Virus record (IMG/VR): IMGVR_UViG_3300036770_000206
Location: 1-39,151 of that record
Reading direction: 5' to 3' (one strand)
From: a virus
DNA: 39,151 bases
Numbering within the stretch: position 1 is the stretch's first letter; the number at the start of each line of letters is the position of its first letter. The notes below the pieces were generated by a model. It made no database searches and had not been told where the DNA came from. It saw nothing but the letters and a program-made list of their open reading frames with translations. The position numbers and the translations under genes were made by a program. This document shows positions 7,949-15,846 of the stretch, piece by piece.

Positions 7949-9067
7949 ATGAACTTTTTAACAGTATTTAAAACCTTTTTTGGATTAAATCCAGATGCTT
8001 TTACATTTTACGGAGGTGGCGGTAAAGGTGGCGGTGGAGGTGGCTCGTCTACTACAACAACACAACTTGATCCAACTGTACGTCCCTTCGTGAAATTTGG
8101 TTTGGAGCAGGCACGTGCATTATATGAAAAACCAGGTCCAGAATACTATCCATATCAAACTTATGTATCACCATCTGCACAAACACAAGCTGCATTACAA
8201 GCTGCACAAACAAGAGCATTACAAGGATCTCCACTAATCCCAGCAGCTCAACAACAGCTACAAGGCACAATACAAGGTCAATATCTAGGTAATAATCCAT
8301 TCTTAGCACAAGCTATGTCAGGTGCTGCTTCAGAAGCAACACAAAGATATATGGATGCTATACAAGGAACTCGTAGTGGTGCTGCACAGGCAGGTCGTTA
8401 TGGATCAGGTGCTATGTTTGAACAACAAGGTAGAGCTCAACAAAATCTTGCAAATGCACTTGCTCAAGAAGCAGGAAGGCTCATGTATCAAAACTATGGT
8501 GCAGAACGTCAAGCCCAACAACAAGCTATTCAACAAGCTCCTGCATTAGCACAAGCTGATTATGGTGATATTCAACAGTTACAAAACATTGGTAAAACAA
8601 TGGAAGATTACCAACGTCAAGCATTAGAATCAGATATTAGTAGATTTGAATATGGTCAAAACTTACCATACACCAAACTACAATCATTCTTATCTGCAGC
8701 ATACGGAGCTCCAACAGGTGCAGTATCACAAACATCTCAATCTGGTGGCGGTAAAATCGTATGTACAATGATGAATGAATCTTATGGCTTTGGATCATAT
8801 AGAAATGCTATCTGGCTTAAACATTCAGAAAATATGCCTAATGCTAAAGTGTATGAAAAAGGCTATCACAAATTATTCTTACCTATGGTTGATTTTGCTA
8901 AAGGTAAAGGCAAGCTCAATAAGATTGTTAAGAAAGTTCTTGAGCATGTTGCAAGACATCGTACAGCAGATATATACAAAGAAATGCGTGGTAAGAAACG
9001 AGATAAACTCGGTAGAATATATCGTGCAATTTTAGAACCAATTTGCTATATAGCAGGAAGGATTTAA
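7949..9067 (+). CDS. Internal virion / DNA-ejection protein
   Basis: The 372-residue protein has a Gly-rich N-terminus (FYGGGGKGGGGGG), then TTTTQLDPTVRPF and a long Gln/Ala-rich helical region (residues 55-230) likely to form coiled coils. The C-terminus after residue 265 is different: CTMMNESYGFGSYRNAIWLKH followed by a Lys/Arg-rich tail ending ICYIAGRI. I recognise this combination from phage proteins placed after gp13-like genes and taken to be ejection proteins. It is followed after 1 nt by the next gene. Role in penetration is inferred from order and composition. Confidence 0.6.
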   Translation: MNFLTVFKTFFGLNPDAFTFYGGGGKGGGGGGSSTTTTQLDPTVRPFVKFGLEQARALYEKPGPEYYPYQTYVSPSAQTQAALQAAQTRALQGSPLIPAAQQQLQGTIQGQYLGNNPFLAQAMSGAASEATQRYMDAIQGTRSGAAQAGRYGSGAMFEQQGRAQQNLANALAQEAGRLMYQNYGAERQAQQQAIQQAPALAQADYGDIQQLQNIGKTMEDYQRQALESDISRFEYGQNLPYTKLQSFLSAAYGAPTGAVSQTSQSGGGKIVCTMMNESYGFGSYRNAIWLKHSENMPNAKVYEKGYHKLFLPMVDFAKGKGKLNKIVKKVLEHVARHRTADIYKEMRGKKRDKLGRIYRAILEPICYIAGRI

Positions 9068-9068
9068 C

Positions 9069-9788
9069 ATGGCTTGGTGGACACCATTTGCTGCAATGAC
9101 AGGGTTAAATCTGTTATCAGGTCAACGTTTAGATCAATCATTATTAAATGCCGGAGTTAATACTGCTACAGGTAATTTAATTAATCAAATAGCACCTAAC
9201 TTTGGTGTTAATATGGGTGATGGATTATTATCACAAGAAACAGTTAATTTAGGTCAACCTCAAGGTATGGCATCAACAGGTTCATTTAATCCAGCATTAA
9301 GAACAGGATTCCAAGCAATAGAACCTACAAGAGGCATGGCAGAAACATTAGCTAGACAAACACAAAATGTTACACCAAATGTTACGCAAAATGTTACTCA
9401 AAATTTAGGTCAAGGTCCAACACCTGCATATAGAAATATCAACCCTGCATTAGTTGCTGACCAAACAAAAATACCTACAGAGCAAATGTATGTAGATACT
9501 CTTGCAAGTAAATACAGACCACCATTTGAATCCCCACAATTAGGACAGTCAGCAGACTATACTGGTGGCGGATATAGCCCATCTATTATGGATAGAATAG
9601 GTGGTTTTGCACAAGAAGGAATAGACTTTGTTAAAGAAAATCCATTATTAGCAGGTGCAGGTGCATTAGCATTATATCGTGGTATCAACCCACCAGAAAG
9701 ACCTGTAGCTCCTCCACAAGCACCAGGCATTAGCAGAGGCGGTGCAGTAGCATTAGGACAACCATTACAAGTTAGACGACCAAGATAG
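9069..9788 (+). CDS. Putative internal virion protein
   Basis: The 239-residue protein begins MAWWTPFAAMTGLNLLSGQ, has an Asn/Gln/Thr-rich middle with a short repeat (QNVTPNVTQNVTQN, residues 98-111), and a hydrophobic helix near residues 190-205 (NPLLAGAGALALYRGI). The C-terminus is Pro/Arg-rich. GGAAGG precedes the start. No family recognised. Low-complexity composition with one membrane-active-looking helix, between other ejection-protein candidates, fits an internal virion protein. Confidence 0.5.
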   Translation: MAWWTPFAAMTGLNLLSGQRLDQSLLNAGVNTATGNLINQIAPNFGVNMGDGLLSQETVNLGQPQGMASTGSFNPALRTGFQAIEPTRGMAETLARQTQNVTPNVTQNVTQNLGQGPTPAYRNINPALVADQTKIPTEQMYVDTLASKYRPPFESPQLGQSADYTGGGYSPSIMDRIGGFAQEGIDFVKENPLLAGAGALALYRGINPPERPVAPPQAPGISRGGAVALGQPLQVRRPR

Positions 9789-9796
9789 GAAAAGAC

Positions 9797-10996
9797 ATGG
9801 CAATTAATCCATTTATGATACCAGAGTTAAGTCAAACTGGTATTATTCCACAAAGCATACAAGATCAATTAGCACAACAAGCTACCAAAGCCGGTACAAC
9901 TTCATCTATACTTGGACTTGCTTTTGGTCAAGATATTCCACAGGCTTATGCTCAAGGTGTAGAATCTGCTCGTAACATCTATGGAACAGGTTTAGATCAA
10001 TTATTCAAACAATCACTAGCAAGACAAAGAACCAATCCTTTTGCTAGCATTAATCCTGAGCAATTTACTCCAGAATCTGTAAGAGCATTTCAACAGTCTG
10101 ATACAAGTGGCACAGGTCAATATGACTTCTCTTTACTTAAAAAAGCGATTGATCCATTCCAAGCACAAGTTGGTACAAATGAAATTGCTTTTGCTATGTT
10201 TGGTCAACGATTTGAAGAATTAAGTCCAGAACAAAGAAGACAAGTTCTTACACAACAAGAGTTTAAACCTTCTGTAGATACTAATGAAATAGCTTTTGCA
10301 CAGTTTGGTAAATCATTTAAAGACTTATCAGAATCTCAAAGACAAAGTGTTTTACAAAGACAACAAAGCAACAAGATAGCATTAGAAGCTGCAAAAGCAG
10401 GTGAAACTTCATATCTTAAAACTGCGGGTACAAAGACAGCAGAGTATGATGTTAAGATGATTAATGAAGTTATACCTCAAGCTAAACGAAATGTAACTGA
10501 ATTACAAAACGCATTAAAACTTATTGAAGAAGGTGATGTTAATACAGGTTATGGTGCAGAATTAAAAACCAACCTTCAAAGAGTTCAAAACTTCTTTAAG
10601 AAAAATCCTGAACTTGTTGATAAAATATCAGACACAGAACTATTAAATTCTGTATTAGGTCGAGATGTATTTAAAGCTATTGGTCAGTTAGGCATTGGTG
10701 CTAGAGGTATTGACACACCTGCTGAAAGAGAGTTTTTAAGACAAGTATTAACAGGTACAATTACTTTAGAAAAAAGCACTTTAAAACGATTAACACAAGA
10801 CAGAATTGAAAGAGAATTGGCAGCTATTAATCAATACAATACAGATTTAGCTGGTGGTAGATACAAAAGATATATTGATACATTTGGAGTAAAATTAGAG
10901 CCTGTAGATATTAATGCTGCAAGAAATGTTCCAAAAGTAATTAGATATGTACCTGATCCAAATAACCCTGGACAACTTATTAGAGAGGAAAGATAG
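9797..10996 (+). CDS. Putative internal virion protein with duplicated motif
   Basis: The 399-residue protein is mostly helical and Gln-rich. A motif of about 27 residues occurs twice, near residues 128-153 and 162-188 (NEIAFAMFGQRFEELSPEQR and NEIAFAQFGKSFKDLSESQR). The second half has long charged helices (for example NVTELQNALKLIEEGD and FLRQVLTGTITLEKSTLKRL). This is typical of large ejection proteins, but no family is recognised. AGGA lies 7 nt before the ATG and the gene ends 2 nt before the next. Confidence 0.5.
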   Translation: MAINPFMIPELSQTGIIPQSIQDQLAQQATKAGTTSSILGLAFGQDIPQAYAQGVESARNIYGTGLDQLFKQSLARQRTNPFASINPEQFTPESVRAFQQSDTSGTGQYDFSLLKKAIDPFQAQVGTNEIAFAMFGQRFEELSPEQRRQVLTQQEFKPSVDTNEIAFAQFGKSFKDLSESQRQSVLQRQQSNKIALEAAKAGETSYLKTAGTKTAEYDVKMINEVIPQAKRNVTELQNALKLIEEGDVNTGYGAELKTNLQRVQNFFKKNPELVDKISDTELLNSVLGRDVFKAIGQLGIGARGIDTPAEREFLRQVLTGTITLEKSTLKRLTQDRIERELAAINQYNTDLAGGRYKRYIDTFGVKLEPVDINAARNVPKVIRYVPDPNNPGQLIREER

Positions 10997-10998
10997 AA

Positions 10999-12513
10999 AT
11001 GGCAGAGCCACAATTTCAGATAGTTGATATTCCAGGTATTGGTCAAAGAGAAGTTCCTGGTAATCTTAAAGGTGCTGATCTTGATAAATTTGTACAACAA
11101 ATTATTCAATTAGAATCACCTCAAGTTACTACCGATGCTGACATACCAACATTTACAGCACCGACTGTTCAAGTAACTCAAGATATTCCTACAGATGAAA
11201 ACTTAGCACCTACTCCACAAGCTCCACAAAGACCTATGAGTCAAGAGTTTATGAGAAGAGCTGCACAGATACCTCAAAATATTGTAGGATCAGCAGAAGC
11301 TGCAGCAACACTTGGAACAGGTATGTTAAGCACACTTGGAGGAACTTTAGCTGGTATTGTTAAAGAACCTTTTACTGGCGAACCTGCTGAACAAACAGCA
11401 CAACGTATCCAACAAGGACTTACCTACACACCAAGAACAGAAGCAGGTCAAAGAATAACTCAAGATGTTGCAGGTGCTTTAGGTGTATTTGAAGGATTAC
11501 CGCCATATGCTCCAGTGCCTTCTAGATTTGGTATTAGAAAACCATCAAGAATTGGTACAGGAACAACTGGATCTATACTTGACAGAGTTCCTAGTCAAGA
11601 AACATTAGGATTACAAGCACAAAAATTATATGACAATGCAACTAAATCAGGTGTGCAATTTAAAACAGATGCCTTTAATGAAAAGTTGCTAAATATAGGA
11701 AGAGAAATGAGAGGCTTTGGATATACACCAAAAGCCAATACAGATTTATCAGCAGTATTTAAAGAAGGATTAGAAACAAGAGTACCTAAAGACTTTACAG
11801 AACTTCAATCGATTAGACAAATGTTTAAAACTGCTGCGTCTGATAAAACAAATCCTGATTATGCAAGACAAGCAATGATTGCATTAGATAAGTTTGATGA
11901 TTATATGTTAAATGCTCCTAAAGAAGATTTTGTTGTAGCAGGAAAACAAGGTCTTGAATCATGGAAACAAGCAAGAATAGCTTACAGTAAAATGAAAAAA
12001 TCTGAGCTATTTGAAGATATGATTAATACTGCTGAATTAAAAACTGCTCAAGGTGGTAATTTAGATAGAACATTATTAAATGATCTTACAGCGTTAAGTA
12101 AAGATAAAAACAAAATGAAATTCTTTACACCAGATGAAAAAGCCAGAATTAACAAATTAGTTAAAGCAAGAGATGCTAGAGGTATAACACAAAGAATATT
12201 CTCTCTTGGTGGTTTGCTTGCACCTGGGTTTGGATCAAGAGCAAGTCAAGTTAAACTTGGAGCTTATGGTTATGGTGCAGGAGCATATGATCCTTTAACT
12301 GCTGGTGCTATTGCAGGTGGAACATTATTATCTAAACTTACTGCAGAGCAAATGAGAAAAGGCGGTATCAGAGATTTGGCTAGATTTGCTAGAGCAGGTG
12401 GAACAGAGATTGCTCCAGGTGGTTCAGCATATCAAGTGCAATTACCAACAGGTGCAGAATTTTATGGAGCTGGTGGTTTATTGTCAAATGTTCTTGAAGA
12501 ACAGACACAATGA
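10999..12513 (+). CDS. Large putative internal virion protein
   Basis: The 504-residue protein has an N-terminal domain (FQIVDIPGIGQREVPGNLKG) reminiscent of short N-terminal modules of phage ejection or head proteins, a Pro/Gln linker, hydrophobic Gly/Ala segments (residues 95-120, and 400-445 with YGAGAYDPLTAGAIAGGTLL) and long charged helices between. The stop overlaps the start of a 31-codon gene by the ATGA arrangement. It closes the four-gene run of candidate ejection proteins. Function is inferred from size, amphipathic composition and location. Confidence 0.5.
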   Translation: MAEPQFQIVDIPGIGQREVPGNLKGADLDKFVQQIIQLESPQVTTDADIPTFTAPTVQVTQDIPTDENLAPTPQAPQRPMSQEFMRRAAQIPQNIVGSAEAAATLGTGMLSTLGGTLAGIVKEPFTGEPAEQTAQRIQQGLTYTPRTEAGQRITQDVAGALGVFEGLPPYAPVPSRFGIRKPSRIGTGTTGSILDRVPSQETLGLQAQKLYDNATKSGVQFKTDAFNEKLLNIGREMRGFGYTPKANTDLSAVFKEGLETRVPKDFTELQSIRQMFKTAASDKTNPDYARQAMIALDKFDDYMLNAPKEDFVVAGKQGLESWKQARIAYSKMKKSELFEDMINTAELKTAQGGNLDRTLLNDLTALSKDKNKMKFFTPDEKARINKLVKARDARGITQRIFSLGGLLAPGFGSRASQVKLGAYGYGAGAYDPLTAGAIAGGTLLSKLTAEQMRKGGIRDLARFARAGGTEIAPGGSAYQVQLPTGAEFYGAGGLLSNVLEEQTQ

Positions 12514-12605
12514 TATGGCACAAGCTAACCTTACCTCCAATAAATTTATACACAGTACCGAAGAAAGGAACGGAATGGAAGTGGATCACACAGAAGCACG
12601 ATTAA
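12510..12605 (+). CDS. 31-residue small protein, ATGA-coupled
   Basis: An ATG overlaps the stop of the 504-residue protein gene (ATGA). The 31-residue product contains HKLTLPPINLYTVPKKG and ends WKWITQKHD; the Pro/Trp-rich sequence looks protein-like. It overlaps out of frame with the following small membrane protein. Strict start/stop coupling is the main support. Function unknown. Confidence 0.5.
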   Translation: MIWHKLTLPPINLYTVPKKGTEWKWITQKHD

Positions 12606-12739
12606 ACACTCATGAAGCAATATGTAAAGAACGCTATGAGTCTATCTGTGCGAGACTAACAAGACTTGAAAGAATCATGATCGGCATGACTGGCGGTATT
12701 CTTTTTATCCTAATCCACATTGCTCTTAAAATGTCATGA
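12575..12739 (+). CDS. Small single-span membrane protein (XhlA-like)
   Basis: Fifty-four residues: a charged helical N-terminus (EARLNTHEAICKERYESICA) followed by TRLERIMIGMTGGILFILIHIAL, one membrane span. The arrangement resembles haemolysin XhlA-type proteins that accompany holins. The start at 12575 is chosen because AAAGGAACGG lies directly upstream; an in-frame ATG at 12515 would add 20 residues and overlap more. It ends with ATGA overlap into the next gene. It opens the membrane/lysis block. Confidence 0.55.
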   Translation: MEVDHTEARLNTHEAICKERYESICARLTRLERIMIGMTGGILFILIHIALKMS

Positions 12740-13206
12740 GAGAGCAAGCATTAATTGTATCTGTAATACTTGTAATACTATTCTGGGCATTTTATGCTTT
12801 TTCCAATGAAACTACTATCAAATATTCTGGCATGCCTGTCCCATCTGCTATGTCTCCTAGCATTAGTGCTTTTTCTAATGATATGTGTAAGGCTGGAGTT
12901 AGCGGTGGAGCTAATACAGGTGTTATCTCAATATCTGGTGGAGCTACTGTAACAGACGAAAACTGTGAGCGTATTAAGTTATCTAAAGTCTTAAATGACT
13001 TAGGACTAAAGGTTGCAGCTGTTGGTGTTTTATGTCAAGATGAACGAGTATTTGAAGCTATGCTACAGGCAGGATCAGCTTGTCCTATTAATGGTGCAGT
13101 AGGTGATGCAGCATTAAGAGCATGGTATGAACTTAAACCTGAGACATTCAAGAGGTTATATGGCAAGAATTGGACTCCTCCTACTGTCACTTATCCAATG
13201 GAGTAA
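12736..13206 (+). CDS. Membrane-anchored or secreted protein, unknown
   Basis: The 156-residue product starts with a hydrophobic stretch (residues 5-22, LIVSVILVILFWAFYAF) that could be a signal anchor. The remainder is extracytoplasmic-looking, with four Cys (DMCKAG, ENCERI, VLCQDE, GSACPI), a Gly/Ser-rich middle and C-terminal LKPETFKRLYGKNWTPPTV. I recall similar proteins in other phage lysis-region contexts but have no named function. Coupled by ATGA at its start; its stop forms TAATG with the nested frame at 13206-13592. Confidence 0.55.
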   Translation: MREQALIVSVILVILFWAFYAFSNETTIKYSGMPVPSAMSPSISAFSNDMCKAGVSGGANTGVISISGGATVTDENCERIKLSKVLNDLGLKVAAVGVLCQDERVFEAMLQAGSACPINGAVGDAALRAWYELKPETFKRLYGKNWTPPTVTYPME

Positions 13207-14176
13207 TGTATATGCGTGGTATTGTAACTTTTCTCAAACAAGCGATGGCTGGTATTTGGAAGGTAGTATGCAATGCGTTGGTATCGACAATCAAGTGGCT
13301 CTGGAACAAGAGTATTGCACTTGGTTTCGCCCTCAAGACCCAGTGTGTTCATCATTTATCGAACCTATTTGCGTGGATAGTATCGAATATCAAACGCTTG
13401 CCTGTGATCCGAACTATAGTGGAGGAATACAACAAAGTAGAACCTTTATTTGCAAACAAGCAAGCTGGACAGATTGGACGACTACTTCTAATAACTGCAC
13501 CCCTAACCCTCCTACTTGTATTAGTTCATCTCAGTCTAGGACTTTATCATGTCCTCAAGGCTTTGATGGTCAAATTACTGAAACGAGGATAAGTTCATGC
13601 CCAGATCCATATGGGATAGAAGTATGGAGCGATTGGTTAGAGTCGCAGAAATCATGCACTCAAAGCACTACAGACCCAGTGAGTCCAATTTCAGTGACAT
13701 CACCCTTAAACCCTGTGTCTCCCATGCCAATAGAGTCTGTAACTGTACCGACAATAGATGTACCGCAGACGACTAATGAAATAGAATCAGTCCTCCAGGA
13801 AGAAGTCAGCGATACGGGTGATAAGGTCGAGACAAGCACTAGCAGCGAGACTAATAGCACCAAAGAAGTAAAAGAAAACAAACAAGATGGGAATAAAGAA
13901 GATTCTAAAAACAATGTAGATAATGTCATTGATAATCGCAAAGAGATTGTTCATGGATTTGGATTAGTTCTTTCATTAGAGTTATTAAATAAACCGATTG
14001 AGTTTTATCAACCACCGCTAGAAGATGCTTTTAGTATAACACAGGAGTTCGAACAGAGTGCAGCTACCAGACAATTTCAACTTGACCTTCTCAAAGGCAA
14101 CCATATCGAAGATTATTATAATAGCGTTTCCAATCATACTTGGGACAGGATACGCAGGAGTGACCTTCTACAATAA
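13160..14176 (+). CDS. Secreted Cys-rich protein with thrombospondin-like repeats
   Basis: The 338-residue protein has a clear signal peptide (ARIGLLLLSLIQWSNVYA, cleavage expected before WYC). The mature N-terminal part (residues 20-170) holds about 16 Cys and two segments like thrombospondin type-1 modules (WTDWTTTSNNC and WSDWLESQKSC). A Ser/Thr/Pro linker with PVSP repeats follows, then an Asn/Lys/Asp-rich region (about 225-260), then a helical C-terminus. AGAGG is 5 nt before the ATG, which lies inside the preceding gene. Periplasmic or surface location is predicted; adsorption, superinfection exclusion or a lysis-related role are all possible. Part of it overlaps another credible frame. 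Confidence 0.6.
   Translation: MARIGLLLLSLIQWSNVYAWYCNFSQTSDGWYLEGSMQCVGIDNQVALEQEYCTWFRPQDPVCSSFIEPICVDSIEYQTLACDPNYSGGIQQSRTFICKQASWTDWTTTSNNCTPNPPTCISSSQSRTLSCPQGFDGQITETRISSCPDPYGIEVWSDWLESQKSCTQSTTDPVSPISVTSPLNPVSPMPIESVTVPTIDVPQTTNEIESVLQEEVSDTGDKVETSTSSETNSTKEVKENKQDGNKEDSKNNVDNVIDNRKEIVHGFGLVLSLELLNKPIEFYQPPLEDAFSITQEFEQSAATRQFQLDLLKGNHIEDYYNSVSNHTWDRIRRSDLLQ
13212..13592 (+). CDS. Overprinted hydrophobic membrane protein candidate
   Basis: A 126-residue frame lies wholly inside the Cys-rich protein gene. GGAG stands 8 nt before the ATG at 13212, right at the stop of the previous gene (GAGTAATG), so by gene order it is the natural next start. The product is basic with hydrophobic helices (residues 16-38, 52-62 and RLLLITAPLTLLLVLVHLSL near 92-111). 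The region is richer in G+C than its surroundings in both frames, as expected for dual coding. The alternative is a chance open frame. Confidence 0.4.
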   Translation: MRGIVTFLKQAMAGIWKVVCNALVSTIKWLWNKSIALGFALKTQCVHHLSNLFAWIVSNIKRLPVIRTIVEEYNKVEPLFANKQAGQIGRLLLITAPLTLLLVLVHLSLGLYHVLKALMVKLLKRG

Positions 14177-14489
14177 GATGTTAGATACCATAGAAGCTAC
14201 AGAATCTTTGGGTGATATGAAGTCTGATATTAAAGAACTTAACATACAAGTTAAAGCATTAAAAGAGCGACAATTAGAGGCTTTAGAATCAAATGTCAGA
14301 TTACAGGAAAAAGCAAGTGATGCTATTGCTCTTGCGAGAGAAGCTAGTTCGATTAGCAAATCAACACAAAGAGAATTGGAAGCAACCACAAGTGCAACTA
14401 AATCAGAAGTAAATACTATGATTAAATCTGTGGAAGAAAAGTTAGATATTATTAAACGAGCTACTACTAATCCACTAGATAGAAGATGA
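14058..14489 (+). CDS. Membrane-anchored coiled-coil protein (spanin-like)
   Basis: The 143-residue protein begins with GTG, with AGGAG ten nt upstream. Residues 17-37 (SKIIIIAFPIILGTGYAGVTF) form one membrane span, followed by a long heptad-rich region (MKSDIKELNIQVKALKERQLEALE onward) to the end. One N-terminal span plus a periplasmic coiled coil is the layout of inner-membrane spanins, and its place just upstream of holin and endolysin fits, but a cytoplasmic or tail role cannot be excluded. It overlaps the end of the Cys-rich gene by 119 nt. Confidence 0.5.
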   Translation: MQLPDNFNLTFSKATISKIIIIAFPIILGTGYAGVTFYNKMLDTIEATESLGDMKSDIKELNIQVKALKERQLEALESNVRLQEKASDAIALAREASSISKSTQRELEATTSATKSEVNTMIKSVEEKLDIIKRATTNPLDRR

Positions 14490-14821
14490 TAATTACTCCA
14501 GACTTAGTTAGAACAACTTATGAGTATTTGATCCAAATAAAGCCATTTAATAAATGGAACTTACCTCCATCTAAATATGTAGATTTTGATGTTATACCAG
14601 ATAGAGATGTGATGGGACTATTTATTCCTGATCCGCATGTTATATCCATATCTAAATCAAAACACAATCATTTAGATACAGTATTAAAAACTGTTGCTCA
14701 TGAAATATGCCATCTTAAAATGTATTTAGATGGTCAGAAGTATGAGGATCATAATAAAGATTTTAGAAAATTAACCAAGCAAGTAGCAAAAGAGTTTGGT
14801 TTCGATTATAAGGAGCTGTAA
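14486..14821 (+). CDS. SprT-like zinc metalloprotease domain protein
   Basis: The 111-residue protein contains HEICH at residues 72-76 (zincin HExxH) with a later His at 89 in YEDHNKDFRKL, which matches the third ligand of SprT-like proteases. VMGLFIPDPHVISISKSKHNHLDTVLKTVAHE is the typical lead-in strand and helix. It overlaps the previous stop by ATGA and ends 1 nt before the holin start. SprT-like proteins in cells act on DNA-bound proteins; in phages the substrate is unknown. Its setting in the lysis block is unusual. Confidence 0.7.
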   Translation: MIITPDLVRTTYEYLIQIKPFNKWNLPPSKYVDFDVIPDRDVMGLFIPDPHVISISKSKHNHLDTVLKTVAHEICHLKMYLDGQKYEDHNKDFRKLTKQVAKEFGFDYKEL

Positions 14822-14822
14822 A

Positions 14823-15311
14823 TTGTTAAGCATATTATCAGGCATATTAGGATTCGCTACAAGTGGATTGCCTAGTGTTCTTAAGTTCTTTGAAAACAAG
14901 TCCGATCAAAAGCATGAGCGAGAAATGGCTCAACTTCAAATGGAACGAGAGTTAGCGTTAGCTGAAAAAGGATGGGCTTCACAAGAGCGTATAGAAGACA
15001 TAAGAACAGACCAGATTGAGATGCAAACATACACTCAAGAAAGGGTTGCTTTATATGAACATGATGCAAGACTCCAAGAAAAAGCGAGTGGTTGGGTGGT
15101 TAATCTCTCTGCTTCTGTCCGTCCTGTGGTCACTTATTGTTTTGTCTTCCTCTTACTGTTTACTGATATTGCTGGTATGGTATGGGCTATAAAAACAGGT
15201 GTAGACTTTACCACTGCATTAACATTAATCTTTAGCGATGAAGAGATGGCTATTGTAGCTTCAATTATAGGTTTTTGGTTTGGATCAAGGCATTGGGATA
15301 AGAAGAAGTGA
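14823..15311 (+). CDS. Holin, 3TM family (GTA-holin-like)
   Basis: The start is TTG at 14823 with AAGGAG seven nt upstream; an upstream in-frame TTG lacks this. The 162-residue product has a weakly hydrophobic N-terminus, a charged coiled-coil segment (residues 20-90), and three membrane-like stretches in the C-terminal half (SVRPVVTYCFVFLLLFTDIAG, VDFTTALTLIF, MAIVASIIGFWFG), ending in a charged tail. This is the pattern of the 3TM holins named after gene transfer agents. Its stop overlaps the GTG start of the endolysin, as expected for a lysis pair. Confidence 0.75.
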   Translation: MLSILSGILGFATSGLPSVLKFFENKSDQKHEREMAQLQMERELALAEKGWASQERIEDIRTDQIEMQTYTQERVALYEHDARLQEKASGWVVNLSASVRPVVTYCFVFLLLFTDIAGMVWAIKTGVDFTTALTLIFSDEEMAIVASIIGFWFGSRHWDKKK

Positions 15312-15793
15312 TAACAAGTGAAGAAGGAATTAAACTTATTAAACACTTTGAAGGCTGTCATTTTAAGCCTTATCTATGTCCTGCTTTATTGTGGACTATT
15401 GGTTATGGTCATGTATTATATCCAGAACAGAATAGATTACCATTGGCAGAACGAAAGTCATACAATCTTAAAACTGAACACAATAGAAGTTATAGCCAAG
15501 AGGAAGTAGATGCACTACTTAAACAAGATTTACAACGTTTTGAATGTGGGGTCATGCGATACATTACTGTGCCACTCAGGCAAAATGAGTTTGATACTCT
15601 TGTTAGCTTTAGCTTTAATCTTGGTTTGGGAACACTTCAAAGAAGTTCGATTCGTTCCAAACTTAACAGGGGTGATAAAGAAGGTGCTATTGAAACGCTA
15701 TTAAAATATTGTAGAGCTGGTGGTAAAGTATTAAGAGGTTTAGAACGTAGAAGAACTGCTGAAGCCAATATGTTCTTTGGTAAAACTGTTTAA
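15308..15793 (+). CDS. Endolysin, GH24 lysozyme (T4/P22/R21 type)
   Basis: This 161-residue muramidase has the catalytic arrangement E15, C24, T30 in EGCHFKPYLCPALLWTIGYGH; Cys in place of Asp at the second position is common in the family. VSFSFNLGLGTLQRSSI and LKYCRAGGKVLRGLERRRTAE are further GH24 motifs. There is no signal or SAR segment, so it should need the upstream holin to reach peptidoglycan. It starts at a GTG overlapping the holin stop (GTGA). It hydrolyses the glycan backbone to release progeny. Confidence 0.92.
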   Translation: MITSEEGIKLIKHFEGCHFKPYLCPALLWTIGYGHVLYPEQNRLPLAERKSYNLKTEHNRSYSQEEVDALLKQDLQRFECGVMRYITVPLRQNEFDTLVSFSFNLGLGTLQRSSIRSKLNRGDKEGAIETLLKYCRAGGKVLRGLERRRTAEANMFFGKTV

Positions 15794-15807
15794 ATATTAT
15801 ATGCTTA

Positions 15808-15816
15808 TGTTACAAT
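15808..15816 (+). promoter_or_regulatory. Extended -10-like promoter before metallophosphoesterase
   Basis: TGTTACAAT fits TGN plus TACAAT. It overlaps an inverted repeat GTTAC-AATATA-GTAAC (15809-15824). No good -35 is seen. It lies in the only non-coding gap (15794-15843) after the lysis genes. Confidence 0.4.
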
Positions 15817-15830
15817 ATAGTAACAAATTA

Positions 15831-15846
15831 CATAGGAAAACCTATG
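15831..15846 (+). promoter_or_regulatory. Inverted repeat covering RBS and start codon
   Basis: CATAGG-AAAA-CCTATG is a perfect 6-bp stem with a 4-nt loop. Its first arm contains the AGG of the ribosome binding site and its second arm contains the ATG at 15844. Folding would mask the start and could tune translation of the phosphoesterase. Confidence 0.4.

Noticed and set aside
8052-8549. Frames in both directions within the Gln-rich ejection protein gene
   Set aside because: They come from repeats of CAA/GCA codons; products are Leu/Met/Gln low-complexity without start signals.
12762-12779. Direct repeat GTAATACTT-GTAATACTA resembling the operator half-site
   Set aside because: It is a direct, not inverted, repeat inside a signal-anchor coding segment (codons for Val-Ile-Leu), so it is more likely a coding coincidence.
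15318-15704. Two hydrophobic frames inside the endolysin gene
   Set aside because: The GH24 frame is unambiguous; the others have no ribosome binding site and are typical out-of-frame shadows, unlike the case at 13212 where start signals exist.
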